Source: an uncultured Holophagaceae bacterium (lineage in GTDB: Bacteria; Acidobacteriota; Holophagae; Holophagales; Holophagaceae). Taken from it: a stretch of DNA of 64,000 bases. The notes beneath the pieces are model-generated. The model had not been told where the DNA came from and did not search any database. It saw only the letters and a program-made list of their open reading frames with translations. The position numbers and the translations under genes were made by a program. The DNA lies in NCBI GenBank assembly GCA_903937385.1, contig CAIZZF010000006.1, positions 62,001-126,000 on the forward strand, read 5' to 3'. Below, piece after piece: positions 1-7,723 of this stretch (position 1 is the stretch's first letter; each line of letters begins with the position of its first letter).

Positions 1-1050
1 GTGCGCTTCGTGCGCGAGGCGGCGGAAGATCCCAAGGTCCTCGCCATCAAGATGACCCTCTACCGCGTGACCGCCCACAGCCCCGTGGCGGCGGCTCTGG
101 AGCGGGCCGCCGAGCGGGGCAAGCAAGTGGCGGCCATCGTGGAGCTGCGGGCGCGCTTCGATGAGGCCGCCAACATCGCCTGGGCGCGCCGCCTGGAGCT
201 GACCGGCGTCCACGTGGTCTACGGCCTGCCCAACCACAAGATCCACTGCAAGGCCTGCCTCGTGGTGCGGCAGGAAGGTGGCGTCATCAAGCGCTACTGC
301 CACCTCGGCACGGGCAACTACAACGAGCGCACCAGCCGCCTCTACTCTGACCTGGGCCTGCTGACGGCCCGGCCGGAGTACGGCGAGGATCTCTCGAACC
401 TGTTCAACATGCTCACGGGCTACACCCGGCCGCCCCGGTTCCACCGGCTGCTGCTGGCGCCCCAGTACCTGAAGAAGGCCCTCAGGGTCCGCATCCAGCG
501 GGAGATCGCCCACGCCCGGGAGGGCCGCCCCGCCCGCATGGTGCTCAAGATGAATGCGCTGGTGGATCCGCAAGTGATCCAGCTGCTCTACGAAGCCAGC
601 CGCGAGGGCGTCAAGGTGGACCTCATCGTGCGGGGCACCTGCTGCCTGCGTCCCGGCGTTCCGGGGCTGTCCGAGAACATCCGCGCGATCTCGATCATCG
701 ACCGCTTCCTGGAGCACGCCCGCATCTACCACTTCGCCAACGATGGCCAGCCGGAGACCCTGCTATCCAGCGCAGACCTCATGCCGCGGAACCTGGAGCG
801 CCGGGTGGAGCTGGCCTTCCCCCTGACGGACCCCCTCCTGGCGGCCCAGGTGGTGGAGATGCTGGAGCTGCAGCTGCACGACACCCTCAAGGGCCGGGTC
901 ATTGGCGAGGACGGCGCGGTCCTCCGCCGGGGTCTGGACCTGCAGGACCCGCCCCTGCGCAGCCAGCTCCGCATCTACGAGCACACCCTGCTCGCCAGTG
1001 GCGTCGGCAACCTTACGCAGAAACTGGGACCGCTGGATTCGGATATCTAA
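1..1050 (+). CDS. ppk1: Polyphosphate kinase 1, C-terminal part (5' end outside window)
   Basis: This is the C-terminal half of a PPK1, which reversibly polymerises the gamma-phosphate of ATP into polyphosphate. The 349 residues seen cover the two phospholipase-D-like catalytic domains. NHKIHCK holds the histidine (H82 here) that matches the autophosphorylated His of E. coli PPK, and RFLEHARIY holds the second conserved His (H239). HLGTGNYNERTSRLY is the typical PPK1 motif between them. PPK1 is normally about 690-720 residues, so the N-terminal and CHAD-like head domains lie upstream of the window and the GTG at base 1 is not the true start. It converges with a minus-strand gene 27 bases away. 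Confidence 0.95.
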   Translation: MRFVREAAEDPKVLAIKMTLYRVTAHSPVAAALERAAERGKQVAAIVELRARFDEAANIAWARRLELTGVHVVYGLPNHKIHCKACLVVRQEGGVIKRYCHLGTGNYNERTSRLYSDLGLLTARPEYGEDLSNLFNMLTGYTRPPRFHRLLLAPQYLKKALRVRIQREIAHAREGRPARMVLKMNALVDPQVIQLLYEASREGVKVDLIVRGTCCLRPGVPGLSENIRAISIIDRFLEHARIYHFANDGQPETLLSSADLMPRNLERRVELAFPLTDPLLAAQVVEMLELQLHDTLKGRVIGEDGAVLRRGLDLQDPPLRSQLRIYEHTLLASGVGNLTQKLGPLDSDI

Positions 1051-1077
1051 AAAATTGGAATCCCTACCGTTGGGCGG

Positions 1078-1905
1078 TCAACTCGTCCAAGCAGGGGCGG
1101 CCGCAAGACAGATGCCTTCGGCGGTCCCGCCAATGACCGGGCCGACAGGTACGTAGGGTGGGGCGAAAGCCGGGATGGGTCCCTTGCCCAGCACCAACAT
1201 CACCTGGGCGGAGGCGGCGAAGATGTAGAACTTCGCTGCAAACTCGCGCGCGAACCGATCGATGGCCTGGGCCGCGCCAGGGTCATTGGCGCGCGCACCC
1301 AGACCGGCACGGACGGCGGCGGCGAGGTTCGGGGGGAGGATCGGGGTGGGGTCGAACCACAGCGTGAGAAACGGCATCGGGACATTCGGCATCGGCGGGG
1401 CCTGGGGTCCTGGGAAGGCCGCAAAGGCTGGATACCAGGGCAGGCCAGGGACCTTCACGCTGGCGGCCAGGCGGTCCCAGGCGGTGGCAGCGGCGTTCTG
1501 AAAGGCCGCAATCAAGGGCTGCACGGAGGGCGACTGGGCCGGCACGGCGAACAGGCCCGCCAGCGAAGGACCGTCGAGACGACCCCCGAAGGCCTGGATT
1601 CCCATGACCGTGACGCCGGTGAAACGGGCTTGAAGTCTGTACCTGTTGTGCGCGTTGACCATGCCATCAAGCACGGCCCGCGCCGCGATATCGGCATCGG
1701 TGTGCGGCCCCGTGGGGAGCTTCTGGGGGGCGGGCGTGCCGGCCGCTTTTACCTGGGGACCGACGACCTGGGCTGCGGTCAGGGAGGTTCCCATGAATCC
1801 GGCCGCCAGCGCGGCCAGAGTGGCCAGGGCTTCCCGCCGGGCAATGGATTCGGGAGCGTCTTCGGAGGGAATGCCGTAGTCGGGAGGGGTCGTGTGCGGG
1901 CTCAT
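1078..1905 (-). CDS. Putative exported protein of unknown function
   Basis: I do not recognise a family. The 275-residue product has a double arginine at residues 23-24 (IARREALATLAALAAG) followed by a hydrophobic stretch and an Ala-rich cleavage-like region. This resembles a Tat or Sec signal with a long n-region. The mature part is rich in Pro and Ala and ends with a Gly-rich stretch containing one cysteine. Only 7 bases separate it from the preceding minus-strand gene, so it is probably the last gene of the operon that starts with the PhyH and radical-SAM genes. Its true N-terminus is uncertain because the twin arginine lies 22 residues in. No catalytic motif was identified. Confidence 0.6.
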   Translation of the reverse strand: MSPHTTPPDYGIPSEDAPESIARREALATLAALAAGFMGTSLTAAQVVGPQVKAAGTPAPQKLPTGPHTDADIAARAVLDGMVNAHNRYRLQARFTGVTVMGIQAFGGRLDGPSLAGLFAVPAQSPSVQPLIAAFQNAAATAWDRLAASVKVPGLPWYPAFAAFPGPQAPPMPNVPMPFLTLWFDPTPILPPNLAAAVRAGLGARANDPGAAQAIDRFAREFAAKFYIFAASAQVMLVLGKGPIPAFAPPYVPVGPVIGGTAEGICLAAAPAWTS

Positions 1906-1912
1906 GGCTGCC

Positions 1913-2740
1913 TCACTTGAGGTTCTGGATGGCGCGGATCTGCGCGTCTTGGACGGCCTTCGTGACCTGAGTGAGTGCAGCCGTGGCCTGAGTGACCTTC
2001 TCCAGCATGGCCGTCATCTCGTTCTTCAGGCGCTTCTCGAACTCGTTGCGCCCCACCGCGGAGGCTTTCGCGATGCCCGTGAGCACGGCATTCCCCGTCG
2101 CAATGGCTGCCCGGATCTCCGTTTCGCTGGGGGGGCCGTTCGGTACCTGGCAATCGACCTCGATCTTGGTCAGAGGGTCCCGGCAGCGCCCCTTCTTTGT
2201 GGCCGGCCGACTCCCCACGGGGCTGGGCAGCAGGGCGCGGAGGGCACTCACGGCCTCGTCGCCGTGTCGGCGGAGGTCCCCGATGGCCGTGTTGAGGGCG
2301 TCTGTGGCGCGGGTGTTGGCGGCTGCACTGTAAGCAGAGCGGGCGGAGGTCACCGCAGCCATGGCACTTCCGTAGGCCGTCAGGTTTGCCTCGAGGCTGC
2401 TCCAGGTGGGTGCGAGGGCTGGTCGGCTCATGGGCAGGCTCCAGAGGCGACGCGCCTCCGCGAGACCCGCCTGCGCCTCGTTCCAGCGCTGGCGGTAGAT
2501 GGGGTCGAGGCTCGGCCAGAGGCCTTCCGCCGCCGTCCGGGCCTCCCGCACGCCCTTCTCTGCCAACGAGCGGCCGTAGTCGCCCGGATTGCCGAGGCGC
2601 TGGAGGATGCCTTTTGCTTCCTCCAGCAGATCCGACCCAATAGCCGCGGGCGCTAGCGTGGCGGCGAGGAACACTCCCAATGGCTTCACTCGACTACCCC
2701 CATGTGAGCGTAGGGCGAGCCCGACGCGTGGATGATGCAT
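1913..2740 (-). CDS. Putative secreted helical protein of unknown function
   Basis: No family is recognised. From the ATG chosen here the product is 275 residues; a GTG at 2689, preceded by a GGGGGT stretch, would give 258. Both starts include the signal-like segment KPLGVFLAATLAPAAIG. The rest is mostly helix-forming and rich in Ala, Leu, Glu and Arg, with coiled-coil character toward the C-terminus. A short loop with two cysteines (GRCRDPLTKIEVDCQ) interrupts it. The ATG lies 17 bases after the radical-SAM stop and the next gene starts 7 bases downstream, so it is an operon member. It could be a periplasmic scaffold, but nothing in the sequence fixes a role. Confidence 0.6.
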   Translation of the reverse strand: MHHPRVGLALRSHGGSRVKPLGVFLAATLAPAAIGSDLLEEAKGILQRLGNPGDYGRSLAEKGVREARTAAEGLWPSLDPIYRQRWNEAQAGLAEARRLWSLPMSRPALAPTWSSLEANLTAYGSAMAAVTSARSAYSAAANTRATDALNTAIGDLRRHGDEAVSALRALLPSPVGSRPATKKGRCRDPLTKIEVDCQVPNGPPSETEIRAAIATGNAVLTGIAKASAVGRNEFEKRLKNEMTAMLEKVTQATAALTQVTKAVQDAQIRAIQNLK

Positions 2741-2757
2741 GGTCTCTCTTGGTGAAA

Positions 2758-4143
2758 TTAGGAAAAACCATAGCATCCAGTCGCGATCTTGGAATAGGTA
2801 AATTCAGCCTTGAGATCGAGACCTCTCTGGATCAGCGCCAAGGTGGCGGGCGGGTGCCGGAAGAAGTTGCGCGCCAGGGCGGCGTCCGTTGCGTAGGCCC
2901 GCCGCACCCCTTCGAGCGACCACTGTTCGGGGAAGGGCTCGTAGCGCAGGGGAGGCTCCCGCAGCCACCACTCCGTGAACCCGAACTGCGCATGATGGCG
3001 TTCGTAGACTTCCGTGCCGGGATACGGGACGAGCACGCCTCGGGCGTTGAAGGAGGCTGCCAGGGGAGCCGCCTCCTGGAGGAAGGCAAGGGTGGTTCGC
3101 AGCTCCTGGTCCGTCTCGTCCGGCCAGCCGAACATGAGGTTGAGCATGCAGTGCAGCCCGATCTCCTGGGCGTCCCGCAACACCTGGAGCACCCGCTCCA
3201 CTGTTACTCCCTTGCCGATGCGCAGCAGCATCTCCGGATCGCCACTCTCCATGCCGATATCGACCGAGGTGCAGCCGGCGCGCTGCATGCGCATCAGGAG
3301 ATCCCGGTGCAGGTGGGCGGGATGGGCCGTGCAGCTCCAGAGCACCCGTTGGGGGAGGGCCTCGAGTGCCGCGCACAGGGTCTCTACACGCTGGCGGCCC
3401 ACGGCGAAGGAGTCGTCGAAGAAGCTGAAAGAGGCCAGGCCGGTTGTCTCCTGCAGACGTGAGATCTCGTCACAGATAGCCCCGGGCGAGCGGTGGCGGA
3501 AGACCCGGCCGGTGACGTTGTTGCTGCAGAAGGTGCAGGCGGCGGGGCAGCCGCGGCTGGAGAGGATGCCTGCCGGGGAGACGGGGTGGGACGCGCCGTA
3601 CCAGGCCGGGTCGAAGAGCTTGAGGGCGTCCAGAGGGGAGGCGAGCGCGTCCAGGTCGGACAGGAGGCCCCGGGCGGGATTGACCACCGGCACGCCCTCG
3701 GGCCCGCGCCAGACCAGGGACCGGACGCTGGAGAGAGGGTGGAGGCCATCAAGAGCCTCCGCCAGCTCCGTGAGGGTCTCCTCCCCCTCTCCGACCACGG
3801 CGAAATCGAAGCCGTGGGCGAGGGGTTCCCGGGGAACAACCGTGGGATGGGGGCCGCCGCAGACCAGCGGTGCGGTCAGGCCATGAGTGCGGAGGGCTGC
3901 GGCGAGGGCGTAGCTGTCCTGCACAAAGAGGGTCTTGGCGTGGATTCCCACGAGGGTGGGCTTGAAGGCGCGGATCCGCTCAGCGATGGCTTCGGGAGCC
4001 TTGGGCGCGAAGGGCGCAGAGGCATCTAGCAGGGCCACCTCGTGCCCGGCTCGGCGCAACGCGGCTGCCAGGTAGGCGAAGGCGAGCAGAGGGGCTCGGA
4101 TCGGCTCGGCCGTGGCCGGATTCAGGAGGAAGACGCGTGCCAT
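2758..4143 (-). CDS. Radical SAM protein with N-terminal B12-binding-like domain
   Basis: The 461-residue protein has the layout of the B12-binding-domain radical SAM (BchE/MiaB-like) superfamily. Residues 1-150 resemble a cobalamin-binding Rossmann fold (VCGGPHPTVVP, VVGEGEETL) but lack a clear DxHxxG histidine. Residues 195-410 are the radical SAM barrel, with SRGCPAACTFC providing the CxxxCxxC ligands (C199, C203, C206) of the [4Fe-4S] cluster that cleaves S-adenosylmethionine. GMESGDPEMLLRIGKG and LNLMFGWPDET are typical later barrel motifs. The substrate cannot be read from sequence. Its neighbours, an Fe(II)/2-oxoglutarate dioxygenase upstream and two exported unknowns downstream, suggest a small-molecule or protein modification pathway. 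Confidence 0.85.
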   Translation of the reverse strand: MARVFLLNPATAEPIRAPLLAFAYLAAALRRAGHEVALLDASAPFAPKAPEAIAERIRAFKPTLVGIHAKTLFVQDSYALAAALRTHGLTAPLVCGGPHPTVVPREPLAHGFDFAVVGEGEETLTELAEALDGLHPLSSVRSLVWRGPEGVPVVNPARGLLSDLDALASPLDALKLFDPAWYGASHPVSPAGILSSRGCPAACTFCSNNVTGRVFRHRSPGAICDEISRLQETTGLASFSFFDDSFAVGRQRVETLCAALEALPQRVLWSCTAHPAHLHRDLLMRMQRAGCTSVDIGMESGDPEMLLRIGKGVTVERVLQVLRDAQEIGLHCMLNLMFGWPDETDQELRTTLAFLQEAAPLAASFNARGVLVPYPGTEVYERHHAQFGFTEWWLREPPLRYEPFPEQWSLEGVRRAYATDAALARNFFRHPPATLALIQRGLDLKAEFTYSKIATGCYGFS

Positions 4144-4229
4144 CCGGGAAGTCTAGTGCAGCTCGCCAGAGATGCCTGGGTCAAGTTGGGTCGTGGCGAG
4201 GTGCGCTTCCCCTGCTCCCTTCTCACCCT

Positions 4230-4946
4230 CTAGCCCGCCTGCCTCCGATACCGGCAGTCCACCGATACCCTCAGCCGCCTTGGATCCCGGTTGTGCTGGG
4301 CGGCGTGGATGGTCAGCGGGTGGAAGAGCAGCACGTCTCCCAGGCGGAAATCCGAACCAGCCCAGTCGGTCTCCTCGGGTACCGCCATGCCGCTGACGCC
4401 GGGTCCGTGCGGCAGCAACCCGTTGAGGTGGCTGGCGGGAATCAAGCGCAGGGCACCGAGGCTGCCGGGGCAGTCGCCCAGGGGGATCCAGGCGGTCCAG
4501 GAGCCGGACCCGGCCTGGTGGTAATAGGCCTGGTCCTGGTGCGGGCGGGTGGTGTGCGCTTCCGAAGCGGGGAAGGCCAGACGGCAGACCTCGCCGCAGC
4601 GGGACTGGATCGGTCCACCCAGGCAGCGCTCGAGGAGCGTGATCAGCGCCGGGTGCTCCCGCAGGGCGTCGAACTCCCTTCGGCTCTGCACGCCCACCTG
4701 CAAGGCCACAAAGCGCGGGTCGTCGTAGCTCGGGGTCTGAAGACCAAGGCGGGCAATGCCCTCGTTGACCTCGCACCCGGGATCGAGGAAAGCCAGGTCG
4801 GCCGCCTGCTGCAGCAATATCCTGCGCACCGACAGCAGGGCCTCCGCAGGCAGCAGCCCTCGGACGAAGAGATAGCCGAGCTCCTCGGCCTGGGCCCGGA
4901 GGGCGGCGGAAGAGAGTCGCTCAGGATCGGCGGCAAGGAACTCCAT
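4230..4946 (-). CDS. Phytanoyl-CoA dioxygenase (PhyH) family protein
   Basis: This is a 238-residue member of the Fe(II)/2-oxoglutarate-dependent PhyH family. The metal site is visible as HQD in RPHQDQAYYHQ (HxD pair) and the distal His in FHPLTIHAAQHN. A downstream Arg (RLRVSVDCRYR) is placed to bind 2-oxoglutarate. It begins MEFLAADPERLSSAAL and has no signal peptide, so it should be cytosolic. Family members hydroxylate many small molecules, so the substrate is unknown. It is the first gene of the minus-strand run leading to the radical SAM gene, 86 bases before that gene's start. Confidence 0.8.
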   Translation of the reverse strand: MEFLAADPERLSSAALRAQAEELGYLFVRGLLPAEALLSVRRILLQQAADLAFLDPGCEVNEGIARLGLQTPSYDDPRFVALQVGVQSRREFDALREHPALITLLERCLGGPIQSRCGEVCRLAFPASEAHTTRPHQDQAYYHQAGSGSWTAWIPLGDCPGSLGALRLIPASHLNGLLPHGPGVSGMAVPEETDWAGSDFRLGDVLLFHPLTIHAAQHNRDPRRLRVSVDCRYRRQAG

Positions 4947-5163
4947 GGGCTACGCCACCCGGGCCCAGATGGTTCCACGGAGTCCCGCCCGGAGCCCGAG
5001 CAGCGTGCCTCCCGGCCGCAGGGCGGCGCAACGCACCGACCCGGTGCCATGGCAGAGCCTCGTCGTATCGTTCTGGAGCATCCCCACACTATAACTGGCT
5101 GAAGCCTGATGCCTGTTTCGACTTCTATCCAGCCCGTGGCAGACTGGGGGGCTGGAGACACGC

Positions 5164-6198
5164 ATGACGAAGATCAGCCGCGCCGCCCTGTTCGAAGCCC
5201 TCAATGGTTACATGGTCCCCGGGACCACGGGCACCCTCGCCAACCTCAAGGCGCTGAAGGGCATTGATGTCACCGAAGGCAAGGTCACGGTCCTGCTCCA
5301 GCTCATGGAGTCCTACCAGGACCGGGTCCAGGCCATCAAGCAGGCCCTGGAGGAGCTGATTCTCAACCAGCCCGGCGTCGAGGCCGCCGAGATCGAGATC
5401 GGCTGGGAGAAGACCGCCCAGGTGGAGTTCAAGAACCTGATCCCCGGCATCAAGCGCTGTGTGGTGGTCGGTTCGGGCAAGGGCGGCGTCGGCAAGAGCA
5501 CGGTCACCATCAACCTGGCGCTGGCCATGTCCCAGCTGGGCCTCAAGGTGGGTCTGCTGGACTCGGACATCTACGGCCCTTCGGTACCGATGATGCTGGG
5601 CCTCAAGGACTCGCCCCTGGCGACCCCCGAGGGGCAGATCCTCCCCCTGGATGCCTTCGGCCTGAAGGTGATGTCCATGGGTGTGCTCATCGAGGAGGAT
5701 CGCCCGGTCATCTGGCGCGGCGCCATGCTGAACAAGGCCCTGCAGCAGTTCCTCAAGGACGTCGCCTGGGGCGACCTCGACGTGCTCTTCATCGACCTGC
5801 CCCCGGGCACCGGTGATGTGCAGCTCACCCTGATCCAGAACGCTCAGGTGGACGGAGCCGTCATCGTCAGCACGCCCCAGGACGTAGCGTTCCTCGACGC
5901 GCGCAAGGCCATCGGCATGTTCGGTACGGTCAAGGTGCCGATCCTCGGCATCATCGAGAACATGAGCAGCTTCATCTGCCCGGGCTGCGGCCAGGAGACC
6001 CAGATCTTCGGCCACGGCGGCGTGAAGGCCGCGGCCCTGCGCATGGACCTGCCCTTCCTGGGCGAGGTGCCCATCGACCTGGCCATCCGCGAGGGCGGCG
6101 ACAGCGGCAAGCCGCTGGTGGTCGAGCACCCGGACAGCCCCCAGACCAAGGTCTTCAAGGGGATGGCCGACACGCTGAAGAGCGTCCTGGGACTCTGA
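5164..6198 (+). CDS. apbC: Mrp/NBP35-type Fe-S cluster carrier ATPase (ApbC)
   Basis: The 344-residue protein has an N-terminal MIP18/DUF59-like domain (about residues 1-90) followed by a deviant Walker A P-loop, GSGKGGVGKST, around residue 105. LLDSDIYGPSVPMMLG and FIDLPPGTGDVQLT are characteristic Mrp motifs. The cluster-binding pair is in FICPGCGQ near the C-terminus. ApbC proteins bind and transfer [4Fe-4S] clusters to apo-targets in an ATP-dependent way. The start follows a 217-base divergent spacer, and a thioesterase gene begins 14 bases after the stop. Confidence 0.93.
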   Translation: MTKISRAALFEALNGYMVPGTTGTLANLKALKGIDVTEGKVTVLLQLMESYQDRVQAIKQALEELILNQPGVEAAEIEIGWEKTAQVEFKNLIPGIKRCVVVGSGKGGVGKSTVTINLALAMSQLGLKVGLLDSDIYGPSVPMMLGLKDSPLATPEGQILPLDAFGLKVMSMGVLIEEDRPVIWRGAMLNKALQQFLKDVAWGDLDVLFIDLPPGTGDVQLTLIQNAQVDGAVIVSTPQDVAFLDARKAIGMFGTVKVPILGIIENMSSFICPGCGQETQIFGHGGVKAAALRMDLPFLGEVPIDLAIREGGDSGKPLVVEHPDSPQTKVFKGMADTLKSVLGL

Positions 6199-6212
6199 GG
6201 TAGACTCAACCG

Positions 6213-6656
6213 ATGCCTCGACCGCTGATCCCCGAGACTTTGGCTCCGGATCTTACGGAGCGTCTCCGCGCGCGATTCCATCCCTGGGAGCTCATCAAGG
6301 ACTGGGGCCTCACCGTCGAGTCCACGGAGCCCGGCGGCGCCATCATGCGGCTGCTGCCTACCAAGGCAGTCCTGAACAGCTCCAGGGGCATCGTGAACGG
6401 CGGGGTGCTGGCCACCATGGCCGACATGGTGGGGGCCATGGCCCTCAGCACGGCCTTCGACGGCGCCATGCCCTTCGCCACCTCGGACCTGCACATCCGC
6501 TACCTGGAGCCCGCCAAGGGCGAGGTCATGGGCGAGGGCCGGGTGATCCGGTTCTCGGGTCGCGGCGCCATCGTCGAGTGCCGCCTCACCTGCGGGGGCA
6601 GCCTGGTCGCGCTATGCACCGCCAACTTCGCCATCAAGCATGGCCTGGGCGGCTGA
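6213..6656 (+). CDS. PaaI-type hotdog-fold thioesterase
   Basis: A 147-residue single hotdog-domain protein of the PaaI/YbgC-like acyl-CoA thioesterase group. The diagnostic stretch is SRGIVNGGVLATMADMVG, where the NGG and the following acidic residue sit at the usual hotdog active-site helix. It is followed by DLHIRYLEPAKGEV and FSGRGAIVECRLT. It would hydrolyse acyl- or aroyl-CoA thioesters in the cytosol, with an unknown acyl preference. It lies 14 bases behind apbC, and its TGA almost abuts the ATG of the channel gene, so the three genes are probably co-transcribed. Confidence 0.85.
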   Translation: MPRPLIPETLAPDLTERLRARFHPWELIKDWGLTVESTEPGGAIMRLLPTKAVLNSSRGIVNGGVLATMADMVGAMALSTAFDGAMPFATSDLHIRYLEPAKGEVMGEGRVIRFSGRGAIVECRLTCGGSLVALCTANFAIKHGLGG

Positions 6657-6657
6657 G

Positions 6658-7710
6658 ATGCGGCTGAACGGGCCCTTTCCCCTGCCGTCCCGGAACCCTG
6701 ATGCGGATGCTCCCCTGGTGCGGCTGCGCTACACCATGGTGCTGCTGGCCGTGGTCATCCTGGCGGGCGCGCTGGGCTATCACCTCCTGGCCCACCTGGG
6801 CACCCTGGACGCCTTCTACATGGCGATCACCACCCTGTTCACGGTGGGCTTCCGCGAGATGGGCGACGTCAATGCCTATACCAAAGTGTTCACGATCTTC
6901 TACCTCATCGTCGGCCTGGGTGTGGCCACCTACGCCCTCTCGAACCTCACGGCCCTGCTCCTCGAGGGTGACCTCCGGGGCTACCTCATGGAGCGCCGCA
7001 TGCTGAAGCGCCTGGACGACCTCAAGGACCACGTCATTGTCTGCGGCTTCGGCAAGATGGGCTTCCAGGCTGCCTGGGAGCTGAAGAAGGCGGGTGTCCC
7101 CTTCGTGATCATCGAGCAGGACGAGACCAAGGGCCGCAGCCCCCGCTTCTCCGGCGAGCTGATCCTCTACGGCAACGCCATGGATGACCTCACCCTGGAG
7201 CGCGCCGGGGTCCGTCACGCCCGGGGGCTGATCACCGCCCTCACCACGGACGCGGACAACGTCCTCGTGACCCTGACCGTGAAGCAGATCCGCCCCGACA
7301 TGCCAGTGGTGGCCCGCAGCGCGAAGCTGGGCACCGAGCGGCAGCTGCGGGCCGCGGGCGCCGACCACATCGTGAGCCCCTATGAGATCGGCGGGCGCCG
7401 CATGGCGGGCCTGCTCCTGAAGCCCGAGATGATGAACTTCTTCGACGTGGTGCTGCAGCAGGAGCAGCTGGAACTGGGCCTGGAGCGCATCACCATCGCG
7501 CCCGCCTCGCCCCTGGTCGGCCAGACCCTCCGGGAAGCGCGGCTCCGCCACGCCACCGGGGCACTGCTGGTGGGCCTCGTCCACCCGGGCGCAGGACTCC
7601 GCTTCAACCCCTCCGGCGACGAGCGCTTCCAGGCGGGGGACGAGATCCTGATCATGGGGCCTGCCGAGGCCCTGGAGATCCTGACCAAGCTGGCCGAGGG
7701 CAAGGTCTAG
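6658..7710 (+). CDS. Potassium channel/TrkA-N (RCK) domain protein
   Basis: The 350-residue protein has a two-helix channel module plus cytosolic RCK domains. TM1 is near residues 27-45 (YTMVLLAVVILAGALGYHLL), a pore loop follows, and TM2 is near 76-97. A Rossmann RCK-N domain (VIVCGFGKMGFQAAWELKKAG) spans about 110-230, and a TrkA-C-like domain ends the protein. The selectivity filter reads TTLFTVGFREMGD rather than TVGYGD, so K+ selectivity is not assured. The ATG follows the thioesterase stop after one base, and an in-frame upstream ATG would overlap that gene. It most likely gates a monovalent cation in response to nucleotide binding. Confidence 0.87.
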   Translation: MRLNGPFPLPSRNPDADAPLVRLRYTMVLLAVVILAGALGYHLLAHLGTLDAFYMAITTLFTVGFREMGDVNAYTKVFTIFYLIVGLGVATYALSNLTALLLEGDLRGYLMERRMLKRLDDLKDHVIVCGFGKMGFQAAWELKKAGVPFVIIEQDETKGRSPRFSGELILYGNAMDDLTLERAGVRHARGLITALTTDADNVLVTLTVKQIRPDMPVVARSAKLGTERQLRAAGADHIVSPYEIGGRRMAGLLLKPEMMNFFDVVLQQEQLELGLERITIAPASPLVGQTLREARLRHATGALLVGLVHPGAGLRFNPSGDERFQAGDEILIMGPAEALEILTKLAEGKV

Positions 7711-7723
7711 GCGGGAATCCCGC
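7711..7723. terminator. Short GC hairpin between convergent genes
   Basis: GCGGG-aat-CCCGC forms a 5-bp stem and fills the 13 bases between the stops of the channel and peptidase genes. There is no T-run, so it is a weak candidate for a bidirectional terminator. Confidence 0.25.

Noticed and set aside
4950-5163. Small genes in the spacer between the PhyH gene and apbC
   Set aside because: Readings there overlap known genes in other frames and lack a ribosome-binding site and coding character.
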